From: Egibacteraceae bacterium
GTDB taxonomy: Bacteria; Actinomycetota; Nitriliruptoria; Euzebyales; Egibacteraceae
NCBI GenBank assembly: GCA_040905805.1
Contig: JBBDQS010000035.1
Span: forward strand, 1-46,875
Length of the DNA: 46,875 nt
Direction: 5' to 3'
Shown: piece after piece, positions 17,232 to 26,058 of the stretch
How the letters are laid out: every line of letters begins with the position of its first letter
How positions within the stretch are numbered: the stretch's first letter is position 1
Translations under genes and position numbers: made by a program
Notes under the pieces: generated by a model
Told to the model about the DNA's origin: nothing
Database searches by the model: none
What the model saw: only the letters and a program-made list of their open reading frames with translations

Positions 17232-17354
17232 GGGGTGGCCCGCCGGCGTGGGGTGGCCCGCCGGCGCGGGGTGGCCCGCCGGCACGCGTTGGCGGGCGCG
17301 CGTGGCCGACGAGCGGCGCGTCGGCGGCGCTGGCGCGGGGTGGCCCGCCGGCGC
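17232..17354. repeat. 18-base GC-rich tandem repeat
   Basis: An 18-base unit beginning GGGGTGGCCCGCCGGCG occurs three times back to back from 17232, 17250 and 17268, and once more from 17337. On the minus strand in one frame each unit spells six codons (GHPAPA-like). The unit contains the palindrome GCCGGC. It lies in the 440-base stretch between comEC's conserved end and the holA start, which holds no other gene. Confidence 0.8.
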
Positions 17355-17591
17355 GGCGGGGCGGGGGCCGGGGCGCGGCCCCGCATCCCCACGAACGCGG
17401 GAAAGCGGTGGCCTCGCGGCGTCGCGCGGGGCGCCAAACGGCCCCGGTGCCTTGCTTTCCGGCGTCGGCGCGGGAAAGCTGGCCCGTCGTGTGGTCGGCG
17501 TGGGTGGTCCGGGGGTGCCGGCGCCCACCTTCCCGCGCCCGACAGCCGTCGCCGCGGGCGCGGGCGGCGCCGCCTGCTCGGGGCCGTCCGG

Positions 17592-19891
17592 TCAGCCCCC
17601 ACCTCGGGAGGCGGGGCGCGGCCATCGGGGAGTGTGGGCGCCGCGCTGACCACGACCGTGAGCGTCCCGTCGCGGTCGGTGCGCACCACCCGCATGCCGT
17701 CCAGCGCGTCCAGCACGGCCGGGTGCGGGTGGCCGTAGTCGTTCTCCCCCACCGAGATCACCGCCGTGTGCGCCCCGACGGCCTCGAAGAACCCCGCGGC
17801 GTTGGTGTCGCCGCCGTGGTGGGGCACCTGGACGACGTCGGCGCGCAGACGCCGGGGGTCGCGCAGGAGGCGGCGCTGTGCGAGCTCCTCCACGTCACCG
17901 GCGAGCAGCAGTCGCCCGCCCGGCGACGACACCCGCAAGACTATGGAGTTGTCGTTGTGGCCGGTGCCGACCGAGCCGTCGGCCGGCGGGCTCAGCACCT
18001 CGACGGTGGCTTCGCCGAGCGCGAAGCGCATCCCGGCCCGCACCGCCACGACCGGCACCCCGGCGCCCTCCGCGGCAGCGTGCGCGGCGGGCACGGCTGG
18101 GGTGAGGGGCTCGGCGTGGCCCCCGGGCGGGGTCGGCCCGACCAGGAACGCGCCCACGTCCAGGCGCGCCAGGACCGCGGCCAGGCCGGCCACATGGTCG
18201 TCGTGGGGGTGGCTGGCCACGACCGCGTCGAGGCGGCGCACCCCCCGCCGCCGCAGGTGGGACAGGGCAGCACCGGGCTCGGGGCCCCCGTCGTAGAGCA
18301 GGCGGGCGGTCGGGTCGCCGGGCACCTCGACGAGCAGCGCGTCGCCCTGCCCGACGGCGAACGCGGTCACGGCCAGCGCGTCCACCGCCGGCGGCGGGCG
18401 CACCGCGGGCCAGACGCCCGCCGCCACCGCCAGCGCCAGGGCGCCGGCGAGCACACCCCGTCGCCGCCGGACCGCGGCGAGCCCGGCGACGAACAGCAGT
18501 GCGGCGACCGGCGTGGCCAGGTGCTCGGGGCGCAGGACCGGGCCGGCGGAGAACGTCTCCGCCGACCACAACACGACGGTCAGGGCTGGCGTGGCCAGCA
18601 CGGCGATCGCCGCACCGGCCGCCACCGACAGCTGCGCCGCGCCGGCGGCGGCCAGCCCCACGACCTGCGCGAGCCCCGCCGCGGGCACCGCGACCAGGTT
18701 CGCCGGCACCGACGCCACCGGCATCCCGTCAAGCCAGGCCAGCAGCACCGGCGCGGCGCCCGCCTGCGCGCCCAGGGTCACCGCCACCGCCAGGCGCACC
18801 GGCCGGGGACCCGGCAGCCGTTCGGCAAGCCACGGCGCCACCACCAGCACCCCCGCCGTGGCGAGCACGCTCAGGACGAAGCCGAGCTGCCCGGCGAGCA
18901 TGGGGTCGGCCAGCAGCAGGAGCAGCACCGCCATCGCGAGCACGTGGCGGGGATCGCGGCCCCGGCCGAGCAGGCCAGCCGCAAGCACCAGGCCGGCCAT
19001 CATCCCGGCCCGCAGCACCGACGGTTGCCACCGCACGAGCACCGCGTACCAGGCCACCGCCCCCACGCCGAGCAGCCGGCGCCCGCGCGCGCCGACGCCC
19101 AGCACCGACGCCAGGCCGAGCACCCCCGCGAGCATGAGTGCGACGTGGCGGCCGGAGACCACGACCAGGTGGGTGAGGCTGGCGGCCGCGAACTGCTCGG
19201 CGCGCTCGGGCGAGCGGCCGTGCGTGTCCCCCACCGTCAGCCCGGCGAGCAGACCGGCACGCTCCGCGTCGAGGTGGCGGCCGAATGCCTCGCGGGTGCG
19301 GTGGCGCACGGCGTTGGTCGCGGCGAGCAGCCGACCGGGCGGCCCGGCGCGTGTGCGGACGGTGGGCTCGAGCGCGGTGGCGGCGTGGAGCCGACGCAGG
19401 TGGGCGCCGAACCCCTCGCGGGGCAGCGGGCTGGCGGTGGCGGTCAGGGTGAGGCGCTCCCCCATGGCCGGCGCGTCGGCCAGGTCGTCGACGCGCATCA
19501 GCGCCCGCTCCCGGGTCCGTTGGCCGTCGAGGCGATGCACCCGCATCAGCAGCCACGCCCCGTCAGCGGAGGGCCGGGGCTCGGTCACCACCGTGGCGTG
19601 CAGCTCGGCCGCGCCCCCGGTGGCGGCCAGGACCGACAGCGGGCCGCGGTCGCGCAGCGCCTCCCGGCCGCCGGTGAGCCCTGCGCCAGCCACGGCCAGG
19701 GCGATGGCCGCCAGCGCCAGCCCGGCCCGCCGACGCCCGTCGCCGCTGCCCCGTCCGGGGTCGTCAGGGCCGGCCACGGCCCGGGCGGCCAGCAGCAGGC
19801 CGAGCCCGCACGGCGCCAGCCACCACCGGCCGGGCAGCAGACACCCGGCCCACAAGGCCCCGGCCAGCGCCCAGGCCGATGCCGCGCTCAC
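17592..19891 (-). CDS. comEC: ComEC/Rec2 competence protein
   Basis: This encodes a channel protein for DNA uptake. The N-terminal third is hydrophobic, with an OB-like segment (about 90-190) and the ComEC core (LLAGLTVGDTHGRSPE; FAAASLTHLVVVSGRHVALM), then many membrane helices. From about residue 520 there is a metallo-beta-lactamase domain with ASHPHDDHVAGL, HNDNSIVLRV and VPHHGGDTNA. The conserved part ends near TDRDGTLTVVVS. The open frame does not stop there but runs on to 16055 through repeat DNA and all of holA. A one-base loss in the G-run at 17595-17599 would put TGA at 17592, so I end it there. comEA is 33 bases upstream. Confidence 0.9.
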
Positions 19892-19924
19892 AGGCGCCGG
19901 GTCGCGTCGTGGCCGGGCACCGGC

Positions 19925-20623
19925 TCACACCGCCACGAGCTCGGCGATGCTCTGGAACTTCTTCTCCCCGATGCCAGGCACGTCGCGCAGGTCGCCGACG
20001 GCACCGAAGCCGCCGACGGTGTCGCGGTGCTCCACGATGCGCTCCGCCAGCACCGGACCGATACCGGGGAGCTCCTCGAGGTCGTCGGGGGTGGCGCGGT
20101 TGAGGTCGAGCAGGCCGTCGGGGCGCACAGCAGAAGGCGGGGCGGGACCCCCCTGCTCGGTGTGGCCCGCGGCGGGCTGGCCCGGTGGCGGTCCCGGGCC
20201 GGGCACGAACAGCTGCTCGCCGTCGGTCAGGGGCCGGGCGAGGTTGAGCGCGTCCAGCCCCGCGTCGGGCAGTGGCCCACCGGCGGCCTCCAGCGCGTCG
20301 GCGACCCGCGCCCCGTCGGGCAGGCGGTGCAGGCCGGGCGCTGCCACCTCGCCCGCCACGTGCACCACCAGCTCCTCCAGCTCCTCGCCGACCAAGGCCG
20401 GCGCCTCGGGCGAGCCCGCCTCGCCCGCCGGCTCCTGCTGGTCCGCGGCCGGCGCGGCACCGGGGCGGGCCAGCACCCACAGCAGCCCCAGCGCGGCGAC
20501 CCCGCCGCCCACCAGCAGGGCCAAGGCGGCGATCTCCGCCCCCGAGCAGCCCAGGCGGGCAAGCCCGCGCAGCACCCGGTCGAGGACGGTGCGGTCCTCA
20601 GACGGGGCGGTCGGAGCGGCCAT
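19925..20623 (-). CDS. comEA: ComEA helix-hairpin-helix DNA-binding protein
   Basis: The 232-residue protein has an N-terminal membrane anchor (about 29-51: AEIAALALLVGGGVAALGLLW), a flexible Pro/Glu-rich linker, a SLBB domain (about 85-140: VVHVAGEVAAPGLHRLPDG), and a C-terminal pair of helix-hairpin-helix motifs (LDLNRATPDDLEELPGIGPVLAERIVEHR; LRDVPGIGEKKFQSI). It binds incoming DNA at the membrane and passes it to ComEC, which follows 33 bases downstream. leuS-comEA-comEC-holA order is canonical. The start at 20623 is ATG. Confidence 0.95.
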   Translation of the reverse strand: MAAPTAPSEDRTVLDRVLRGLARLGCSGAEIAALALLVGGGVAALGLLWVLARPGAAPAADQQEPAGEAGSPEAPALVGEELEELVVHVAGEVAAPGLHRLPDGARVADALEAAGGPLPDAGLDALNLARPLTDGEQLFVPGPGPPPGQPAAGHTEQGGPAPPSAVRPDGLLDLNRATPDDLEELPGIGPVLAERIVEHRDTVGGFGAVGDLRDVPGIGEKKFQSIAELVAV

Positions 20624-20938
20624 AGCGCGACGCTACGACCCACGCGCCGTCCCCGGTCAGGATTCCCGCCTGCCTGTGGACAGCCCCCTGGCGCGGGCGT
20701 GGGCGGCAGTGGACACGCAACGTGCGCGCTGCTCGAATGTCAGCAGATCAGCAACGTCTAGATGTGGACGCATTCGCACGGGGGCACGGGGATGGTGCGT
20801 GGTCACGGGTGGCGAGTGGGTGAGTCGTGGGCTCGTCCAGGCGACCCGGCGTTCAACGAATCCGATGCCGTCGCGGACCGTCGGCGGGTGTGCAGCACCG
20901 CCCCGCCCTTGCCCGGTTGCTGCAGCCCGGCCCAAACC

Positions 20939-21209
20939 ATGCATGAGCGGCTGGACACCTACAGCAGCGGTGACCGGTATGCGACCGCTGACATCTACCG
21001 CAGTGCCGTGTTCGTGCGCGAACTCGCCGCCTGGAACGCCGACATCGCCACGGTCCAGCAGCGGGGCGTCAGCGCCGAGTCCGTCGCGGAGATCCGCCGG
21101 ACGAGCCCACGACGTCGGGCTGCAGCACCAGCAGACCATCATCCGCACCCTTACCGGAGATCGGCCCTCACGCAAGGAACTCGAACGGCGACGCCGCGAA
21201 GGGCCGTAG
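20939..21209 (+). pseudogene. Frameshifted small gene of unknown function
   Basis: In the 628-base gap between comEA and leuS two plus-strand frames show protein-like composition. The first, from an ATG at 20939, reads MHERLDTYSSGDRYATADIY, then AVFVRELAAWNADIATVQQR and AESVAEIRR. The second reads AHDVGLQHQQTIIRTL, then SRKELERRRREGP and a stop at 21207-21209. A one-base shift near 21095-21105 would join them into about 89 residues, helical and basic at the end. No Shine-Dalgarno is seen at the ATG, so the true start may be elsewhere. Rest of this gap (20624-20938, 21210-21240): nothing recognised. Confidence 0.4.
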
Positions 21210-21240
21210 CGGCCGCCGGTACCGGGACCCAAGACGCGAA

Positions 21241-21265
21241 GCCCCGTCGGCTCAGCCGGCGGGGC
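21241..21265 (-). terminator. leuS terminator hairpin with stop codon in loop
   Basis: GCCCCG-t-CGGC (21241-21251) pairs with GCCG-g-CGGGG(C) (21255-21265), and the three-base loop is exactly the leuS stop codon (21252-21254). In the leuS direction a TTCGCGTCTT stretch follows. The hairpin is symmetrical and could stop transcription from both sides. Confidence 0.6.
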
Positions 21266-23735
21266 GGGTCACGAAGTTCAGCAGGCGGTCGGGCACCCAC
21301 ACGACCTTGACGACCTCACGGCCGTCGAGGTGGCGGGCGACGTTGTCCAGCTCCCGGGCGGCGGCGACCGCGTCGGCCTCGGACGCGCCGGCGGGCAGCT
21401 CGGTGGTGTCACGCACCTTGCCGTCGACCTGGATGGGGATGCGCTTGCGGTCCTCGACGGTGAGATGCGCCTCGAACGTCGGCCATGACTGGCGGTGCAC
21501 CGAGTCGTCGTGGCCGAGGCGGTGCCAGAGCTCCTCGGTGACGTGGGGGGCGATCGGCGAGAGCATCACCTGGATGGCCTCCAGCGCCTCGGTCACGGCC
21601 GGCCCGCGCACCCCCGCGTCGCGGAACGCCGCGGACACCTCGTTGGCCAGCGTCATGAGCTTGGCGATCGCGGTGTTGTACTTGAACGCCTCGAAGTCCT
21701 CGGTGACCGCGGCGATCGTCTTGTGGGTCGCCCGCCGCAGCGCCACCACCACGGGGCTGTCTGGCGTCGATCCGTTCGACGCCGTCTGGTCGGCGACCAT
21801 CTCGTCGACCAGGCGTGCCAGGCGCGACAGCCACCGGAACATGCCGGCCTCGGACACGTCGGCCCAGTCGACGTCGTCCTCGATCGGACCCGCGAAGAGC
21901 ATCGCGACGCGCAGCGTGTCGGCGCCGTACTCCTCGACGATGGCGCCGGGCTGCACGAGGTTGCCGCGCGACTTCGACATCTTCGTGCCGTCCATGATCA
22001 CCATGCCCTGGGACTTCAGGCGGGTGAACGGCTCGGTGAAGCCAAGATGGCCGAGGTCGTGCAGGGCCTTGGTCAGGAACCGCGAGTACAGCAGGTGCAG
22101 GATCGCGTGCTCGATCCCGCCCGTGTACTGGTCCACGGGCATCCAGCGGCGCACGTCCTCGGAGTCGAACGCGACGTCGTCGCGCCCCGGCGAGCAGTAG
22201 CGCAGGTAGTACCACGACGAGTCCACGAACGTGTCCATCGTGTCGGTGTCACGCCGGGCCGGCCCCCCGCACGACGGGCAGTCCACATCCGCCCAGTCAG
22301 GGTGGCCGGCCAGCGGCGACTCGCCTTTGGGCTGGAAGTCGACCGTCTCGGGGTCGGGCAGGCGCACCGGCAGGTCCGCCGCCGGCACCGGCACCAGGCC
22401 GCAGTCCGGGCAGTGGATGATCGGGATCGGCGCCCCCCAGAAGCGCTGGCGTGACACCAGCCAGTCGCGCAGCCGGTAGTTGACCGCGTGACGTCCGCGG
22501 CCCTTGTCGGCCAGGTCGTCGGTGATCGTGCGCTTGGCCTCCTGCCACGTCAGGCCGTCGTAGCCCGGCGAGTTGACGACCAGCCCGTCGCCAGGGGCGG
22601 CCTCGGTCATGGTGGTCTCGTCGAGGTCGGCGTTCTCCACCGCGACGACGACCCGCACGGGCAGGTCGTAGGTGCGGGCGAAGTCGAGGTCGCGCTGGTC
22701 GTGGGCGGGCACGGCCATGATCGCGCCGGTGCCGTAGCCCACGAGGACGTAGTCGGCGGCGAACACCGGGATGCGCTCGCCGTTGACCGGGTTGACGGCG
22801 TGCACGCCGAGGTCAAGGCCCTCCTTGTCGCGCTCGGCCGTCTCGCGCTCGATGTCGGTCTTGCGCTGCACGCGGGTCAGGAACTCGTCGAACGCGTCGG
22901 CTGTGCCGCCGAGCTCCGCCCACCGCCGCGCGCTCGGGTGCTCGGGCGCGACGACGAAGAAGGTCGCGCCGAACAGCGTGTCGGGGCGGGTGGTGAAGAC
23001 GACGACGTCCTCGCCGGCCTCCTCGATCGCAAAGGTGACCTCGGCGCCCTCGGAGCGCCCGATCCAGTTGCGCTGCAGGCTCAGGACCCGCTGCGGCCAG
23101 GTGTCGGTGAGCTGGTCCATGTCGTCGAGCAGGCGCTGCGCGAAGTCGGTGATCTTCAGGAACCACTGGGTCAGGGAGCGCTTCTCGACCAGCGCGCCGG
23201 ACCGGTCGCTGTGGCCGTCGATGACCTGCTCGTTGGCCAGCACCGTCTGGTCCACGGGGTCCCAGTTGACCAGCGCCTCGCCGCGGTAGGCCCAGCCCGC
23301 CGCGAACAGCTGCAGGAAGATCCACTGGGTCCACCGGTAGTACTCGGGGTCGGAGGTGTGCAGCCGGCGCGACCAGTCCCAGCTGAACCCGAGGCGGCGC
23401 ATGGTCGCGGCGTGCGTCTCGATGTTGGCGTAGGTCCACGTCGCCGGGTTCGCGCCCCGCTCGATGGCGGCGTTCTCGGCGGGCAGCCCGAAGGAGTCCC
23501 AGCCGATCGGGTTCATGACCTCGAACCCGCGCAGCCGCCGATAGCGCGCCACCGCGTCGGCCAGGCTGAACGCCTCGACGTGACCCATGTGCAGGTCCCC
23601 GGAGGGGTAGGGGAACATGTGCAGGGTGTAGAAGCGCGGCTTGTCGCTCGCGTCGTCGGCGATGTTCTGGCCCTGGTCCTCCCACGCCTGCTGCCAGCGC
23701 GGTTCGATGTCGTGGGGGTCGTAGCCGGTGGCCAC
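21252..23735 (-). CDS. leuS: Leucyl-tRNA synthetase
   Basis: The 827-residue class I synthetase has the HIGH-type motif HMGH (residues 49-52), an editing domain (VFTTRPDTLFGATFFVVAPEHP; GAIMAVPAHDQRDLDFA), zinc-like CPDCGLVP and CPSCGGPA segments, and KMSKSRGN, followed by an anticodon-binding domain and a C-terminal tail. It charges tRNA-Leu. It begins with an ATG-proximal start MATGYDPHDIEPRWQQAWED typical of bacterial LeuRS. It is followed on the same strand by comEA-comEC-holA. A tRNA-Ala gene with its own promoter lies divergently upstream. Confidence 0.98.
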   Translation of the reverse strand: MATGYDPHDIEPRWQQAWEDQGQNIADDASDKPRFYTLHMFPYPSGDLHMGHVEAFSLADAVARYRRLRGFEVMNPIGWDSFGLPAENAAIERGANPATWTYANIETHAATMRRLGFSWDWSRRLHTSDPEYYRWTQWIFLQLFAAGWAYRGEALVNWDPVDQTVLANEQVIDGHSDRSGALVEKRSLTQWFLKITDFAQRLLDDMDQLTDTWPQRVLSLQRNWIGRSEGAEVTFAIEEAGEDVVVFTTRPDTLFGATFFVVAPEHPSARRWAELGGTADAFDEFLTRVQRKTDIERETAERDKEGLDLGVHAVNPVNGERIPVFAADYVLVGYGTGAIMAVPAHDQRDLDFARTYDLPVRVVVAVENADLDETTMTEAAPGDGLVVNSPGYDGLTWQEAKRTITDDLADKGRGRHAVNYRLRDWLVSRQRFWGAPIPIIHCPDCGLVPVPAADLPVRLPDPETVDFQPKGESPLAGHPDWADVDCPSCGGPARRDTDTMDTFVDSSWYYLRYCSPGRDDVAFDSEDVRRWMPVDQYTGGIEHAILHLLYSRFLTKALHDLGHLGFTEPFTRLKSQGMVIMDGTKMSKSRGNLVQPGAIVEEYGADTLRVAMLFAGPIEDDVDWADVSEAGMFRWLSRLARLVDEMVADQTASNGSTPDSPVVVALRRATHKTIAAVTEDFEAFKYNTAIAKLMTLANEVSAAFRDAGVRGPAVTEALEAIQVMLSPIAPHVTEELWHRLGHDDSVHRQSWPTFEAHLTVEDRKRIPIQVDGKVRDTTELPAGASEADAVAAARELDNVARHLDGREVVKVVWVPDRLLNFVTRPAG

Positions 23736-23800
23736 GCAAGGCTCCTCGTCAGTCGGGGGTGTGCGCGGGCGAGTCTACCGAGGGGCCCTGGCGCCGGCGG

Positions 23801-23829
23801 TTGGGGACGGCGGGCTCGGCCGCTATGAT
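23801..23829 (+). promoter_or_regulatory. tRNA-Ala promoter
   Basis: TTGGGG (23801-23806) and TATGAT (23824-23829) are spaced by 17 bases and end 12 bases before the first base of the tRNA. This is the right geometry for a sigma-70-type stable-RNA promoter. Confidence 0.75.
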
Positions 23830-23841
23830 GGCCGCCGGTGC

Positions 23842-23914
23842 GGGGCGTTAGCTCAGTTGGTAGAGCGCAACACTGGCAGTGTTGAGGTCAGGGGTTCGAT
23901 TCCCCTACGCTCCA
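23842..23914 (+). tRNA. tRNA-Ala(GGC)
   Basis: A 73-base cloverleaf is visible: acceptor GGGGCGT/ACGCTCC, D-arm GCTC...GAGC, anticodon stem CAACA/TGTTG with loop CTGGCAG (anticodon GGC), T-arm AGGGG-TTCGATT-CCCCT, and discriminator A. The third acceptor pair is G-U, the alanine identity element. CCA is not encoded. The gene has its own promoter and no obvious terminator after it. Confidence 0.97.
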
Positions 23915-23987
23915 CGAGCAGGGACGGCAGGGCACATGCGGAGCAGGTCCATGAGCGGCTGGGCGCCCCCGAGTCCGTCGACGCGGC

Positions 23988-24521
23988 TCACGACGCGGTC
24001 TTGGGTGCACCCCGGATCTGGCGGTAGGCGATCGTGACCGTGCTCTTCACGAAGTGCGCGAGGAACCCGGGGGGGCTCGTCCCGCGCGGCGGCAGGATCT
24101 CGATCTGCTCGAGCATCTGCAGCAGGTCGGAGGCCTTCCAGACCTCGACGACCTTGCTGTCCTCCAGGCGGTAGATGATCAGCTGGGTCATGTCGAAGGA
24201 CTTGTAGGTCGGCGGGATCCCGAACATCGAGCCGTCGTGGGTCCCCTGCCACCGCCAGCGGGCGACGACCTTGTCGCCGGCGCCCCAGATCTGGTCGATG
24301 TTGGCGACGAGGTCGGTGGCCGCGTTCCGCAGGTAGCCCACGTGCAGCTTGAACGACGCGAGGCCGTTCTCCTCGCCCGGCTGGCGGTCGTGGTCGACCG
24401 CGTCCTCGGCGATCAGCTCGTCGGCGAGGTCGATGTTGCCCTCGGTCCAGATCTCCACCAGGATGCGGCGGACGATCTCGCAGTTGCGTTCGACGATGCT
24501 GTCGCTGCTGATGTCGGTCAT
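23988..24521 (-). CDS. SnoaL-like polyketide-cyclase-family protein
   Basis: The 177-residue protein has the alpha+beta barrel pattern of SnoaL/NTF2-like proteins: NCEIVRRILVEIWTEGNIDLADELIAEDAVDHD, the YLRNAATDLVANIDQIWGAGDKVVARWRWQGTHDG strands, and KVVEVWKASDLLQMLEQI. SnoaL relatives cyclise polyketides or act as ester cyclases, but many have other roles. It is the last gene of the operon with the KSIII-like and flavoprotein genes, 16 bases after the flavoprotein stop, so an action on the same product is inferred. The C-terminal extension after position 150 is basic. Confidence 0.85.
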   Translation of the reverse strand: MTDISSDSIVERNCEIVRRILVEIWTEGNIDLADELIAEDAVDHDRQPGEENGLASFKLHVGYLRNAATDLVANIDQIWGAGDKVVARWRWQGTHDGSMFGIPPTYKSFDMTQLIIYRLEDSKVVEVWKASDLLQMLEQIEILPPRGTSPPGFLAHFVKSTVTIAYRQIRGAPKTAS

Positions 24522-24537
24522 GGTCTCCTCCCGGAGG

Positions 24538-26058
24538 TCAGGCCTGGGGAACGGCGCGGAAGTCCGGTAGCGCGTCCGGCGCCCCGCTCTGGTCGAGCAG
24601 GATCTGGGCGGTCATGATCCCGGCGAAGAACGAGCGCAGGAAGCTCCCGCCGATGCTCGTCCACTGGCTGCACAGCAGCAGGTGGTCGACGGGCGTCACC
24701 GGGGTCGGACGCTTGCTCTCGGTGTGCGCCGGCGTCTGCTCCCAGCTGTGGATGGCCCCGCCCCGGTTGAGCGAGAACCGTTCCACGGTGAGCGGCGTCG
24801 CGCTCTCCACGAACGTGAGGTCGTCGGTGAAGCCGGGCAGGATCGTGTCCAGCTCGCCCAGGAGCTTCTGGGTGCAGCGCTCCTTGATGTCCGCCCACGG
24901 GGTGCCCACGTCGTAGGGGGTGATGGCCTTGCAGACGACGATGTGCTCGCCCTCGGGGGCGACGCTCGGGTCGAGCAGCGACGTGGGTGTGATCCAGCGG
25001 ACACCGAAGTCCCCCACCGACGTCATCCGGTAGGACTCCTCGTGGTCCCACGACGCGTGGGTGAAGATCTGGTGCGGAAGGTCCCATGCCGACAGGTCGA
25101 GGCGGCTGGCCGCGAACAGCAGGAACGCCGATCCCGAGACACGCATCCGCGACAGCTTGCGCAGGTACTTGGACGGGACGTGCTCGTCGGCCACGAGCTG
25201 CTCGAACGTCTGGAACGGGTCGGCGCCCGAGAGGACCCAGTCGGCGTGCAGCTCCTCCCCGTCGGCGAGGGTCACGCCGCGCGCACGCCCGTCGCTCACG
25301 GGGATGGCGGTGACACGGCAGCCCGTGCGGATGGCGCCGCCCCGGCTGGTGATGGCATCCGCCAGTGCGTGGATCAGTCGTTCGACACCGCCCTCGATCG
25401 CGAACAGGTCGTCGGTGTGCACGGTGGTGAGCTGCGCGAACGTCTGGAAGGCCGCCATGCTGGGCGGGACGCCGAGGTACTGCCAGGGCACCGCGCAGAC
25501 GGCCTTGGCCCGGGGGTCGTCGATGTACTCGTCGAGCACGTCGGCCAGGGTCGACTGGCGGTAGCGGAACATGTTGGGTGCGGCCGCGACGGCCGCATCG
25601 AGGTCGCGCAGGTGCAACGCCGCAGGCATGTCGTGGGCCTCGCGATGCACGGTCCGGCACATCTCCCAGAAGCCGCGGATGCCCTCCGCCTCGTGGGGGA
25701 AGGCCTCGACGTGGGTCTCCACGTAGCCTTCCCGGTCCGCCGGCAGGTCGATCGCGTAGTCGGGCAGGATCGCCCGGTAGAAGTGCTCCGAGGGGATGAA
25801 CGTGCAGCTGTCGCGCACGCCGAGGAGCTGGAGGACGCCGCCGAACAGCTGCTGGTCGGCCAGCAGGTGCACGGCCGGGTCGAAGGTGTACTGGCCGTGG
25901 TCGCCACGCTGGAACGCGTGGGCGTACCCGCCGAGGCCATCGGCCTGCTCGCACACCACCACCCGCCGCCCGGTGTAGGCGAGCAGCGCCCCCGCCGTGA
26001 GCCCGGCGATGCCGCTGCCGATGACGATGACGTCCGCGTCGAGGTCGTGCTCGGTCAT
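24538..26058 (-). CDS. Phytoene desaturase/CrtISO-like FAD oxidoreductase
   Basis: The 506-residue protein starts with a Rossmann FAD-binding segment DVIVIGSGIAGLTAGALLAYTG and CEQADGLGGYAHAF, as in phytoene desaturases, carotenoid isomerases and retinol saturases. The middle holds the VERLIHALADAI and LHADWVLSGADPF segments, and the C-terminus has the second FAD-contact region (CSQWTSIGGSFLRSFFAGIMTAQ). It would oxidise or isomerise a polyene or related lipid; substrate unknown. No phytoene synthase is nearby. Its ATG overlaps the KSIII stop by four bases (ATGA), so the operon is translationally coupled. Confidence 0.88.
   Translation of the reverse strand: MTEHDLDADVIVIGSGIAGLTAGALLAYTGRRVVVCEQADGLGGYAHAFQRGDHGQYTFDPAVHLLADQQLFGGVLQLLGVRDSCTFIPSEHFYRAILPDYAIDLPADREGYVETHVEAFPHEAEGIRGFWEMCRTVHREAHDMPAALHLRDLDAAVAAAPNMFRYRQSTLADVLDEYIDDPRAKAVCAVPWQYLGVPPSMAAFQTFAQLTTVHTDDLFAIEGGVERLIHALADAITSRGGAIRTGCRVTAIPVSDGRARGVTLADGEELHADWVLSGADPFQTFEQLVADEHVPSKYLRKLSRMRVSGSAFLLFAASRLDLSAWDLPHQIFTHASWDHEESYRMTSVGDFGVRWITPTSLLDPSVAPEGEHIVVCKAITPYDVGTPWADIKERCTQKLLGELDTILPGFTDDLTFVESATPLTVERFSLNRGGAIHSWEQTPAHTESKRPTPVTPVDHLLLCSQWTSIGGSFLRSFFAGIMTAQILLDQSGAPDALPDFRAVPQA

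Noticed and set aside
17232-17354. Possible CRISPR array
   Set aside because: The units are 18 bases, back to back with no spacers, and no cas gene is near.
17408-20761. A 1117-residue plus-strand frame over comEC and comEA
   Set aside because: It is Arg/Gly/His/Pro-rich without motifs and lies opposite clear membrane-protein genes; it is a high-GC antisense shadow.
20657-21232. A 191-residue minus-strand frame between comEA and leuS
   Set aside because: It lies opposite the better plus-strand pieces and shows no coherent structure or ribosome site.
23842-23990. Integration site at the 3' end of tRNA-Ala
   Set aside because: I find no second copy of the tRNA end nearby and no integrase gene.
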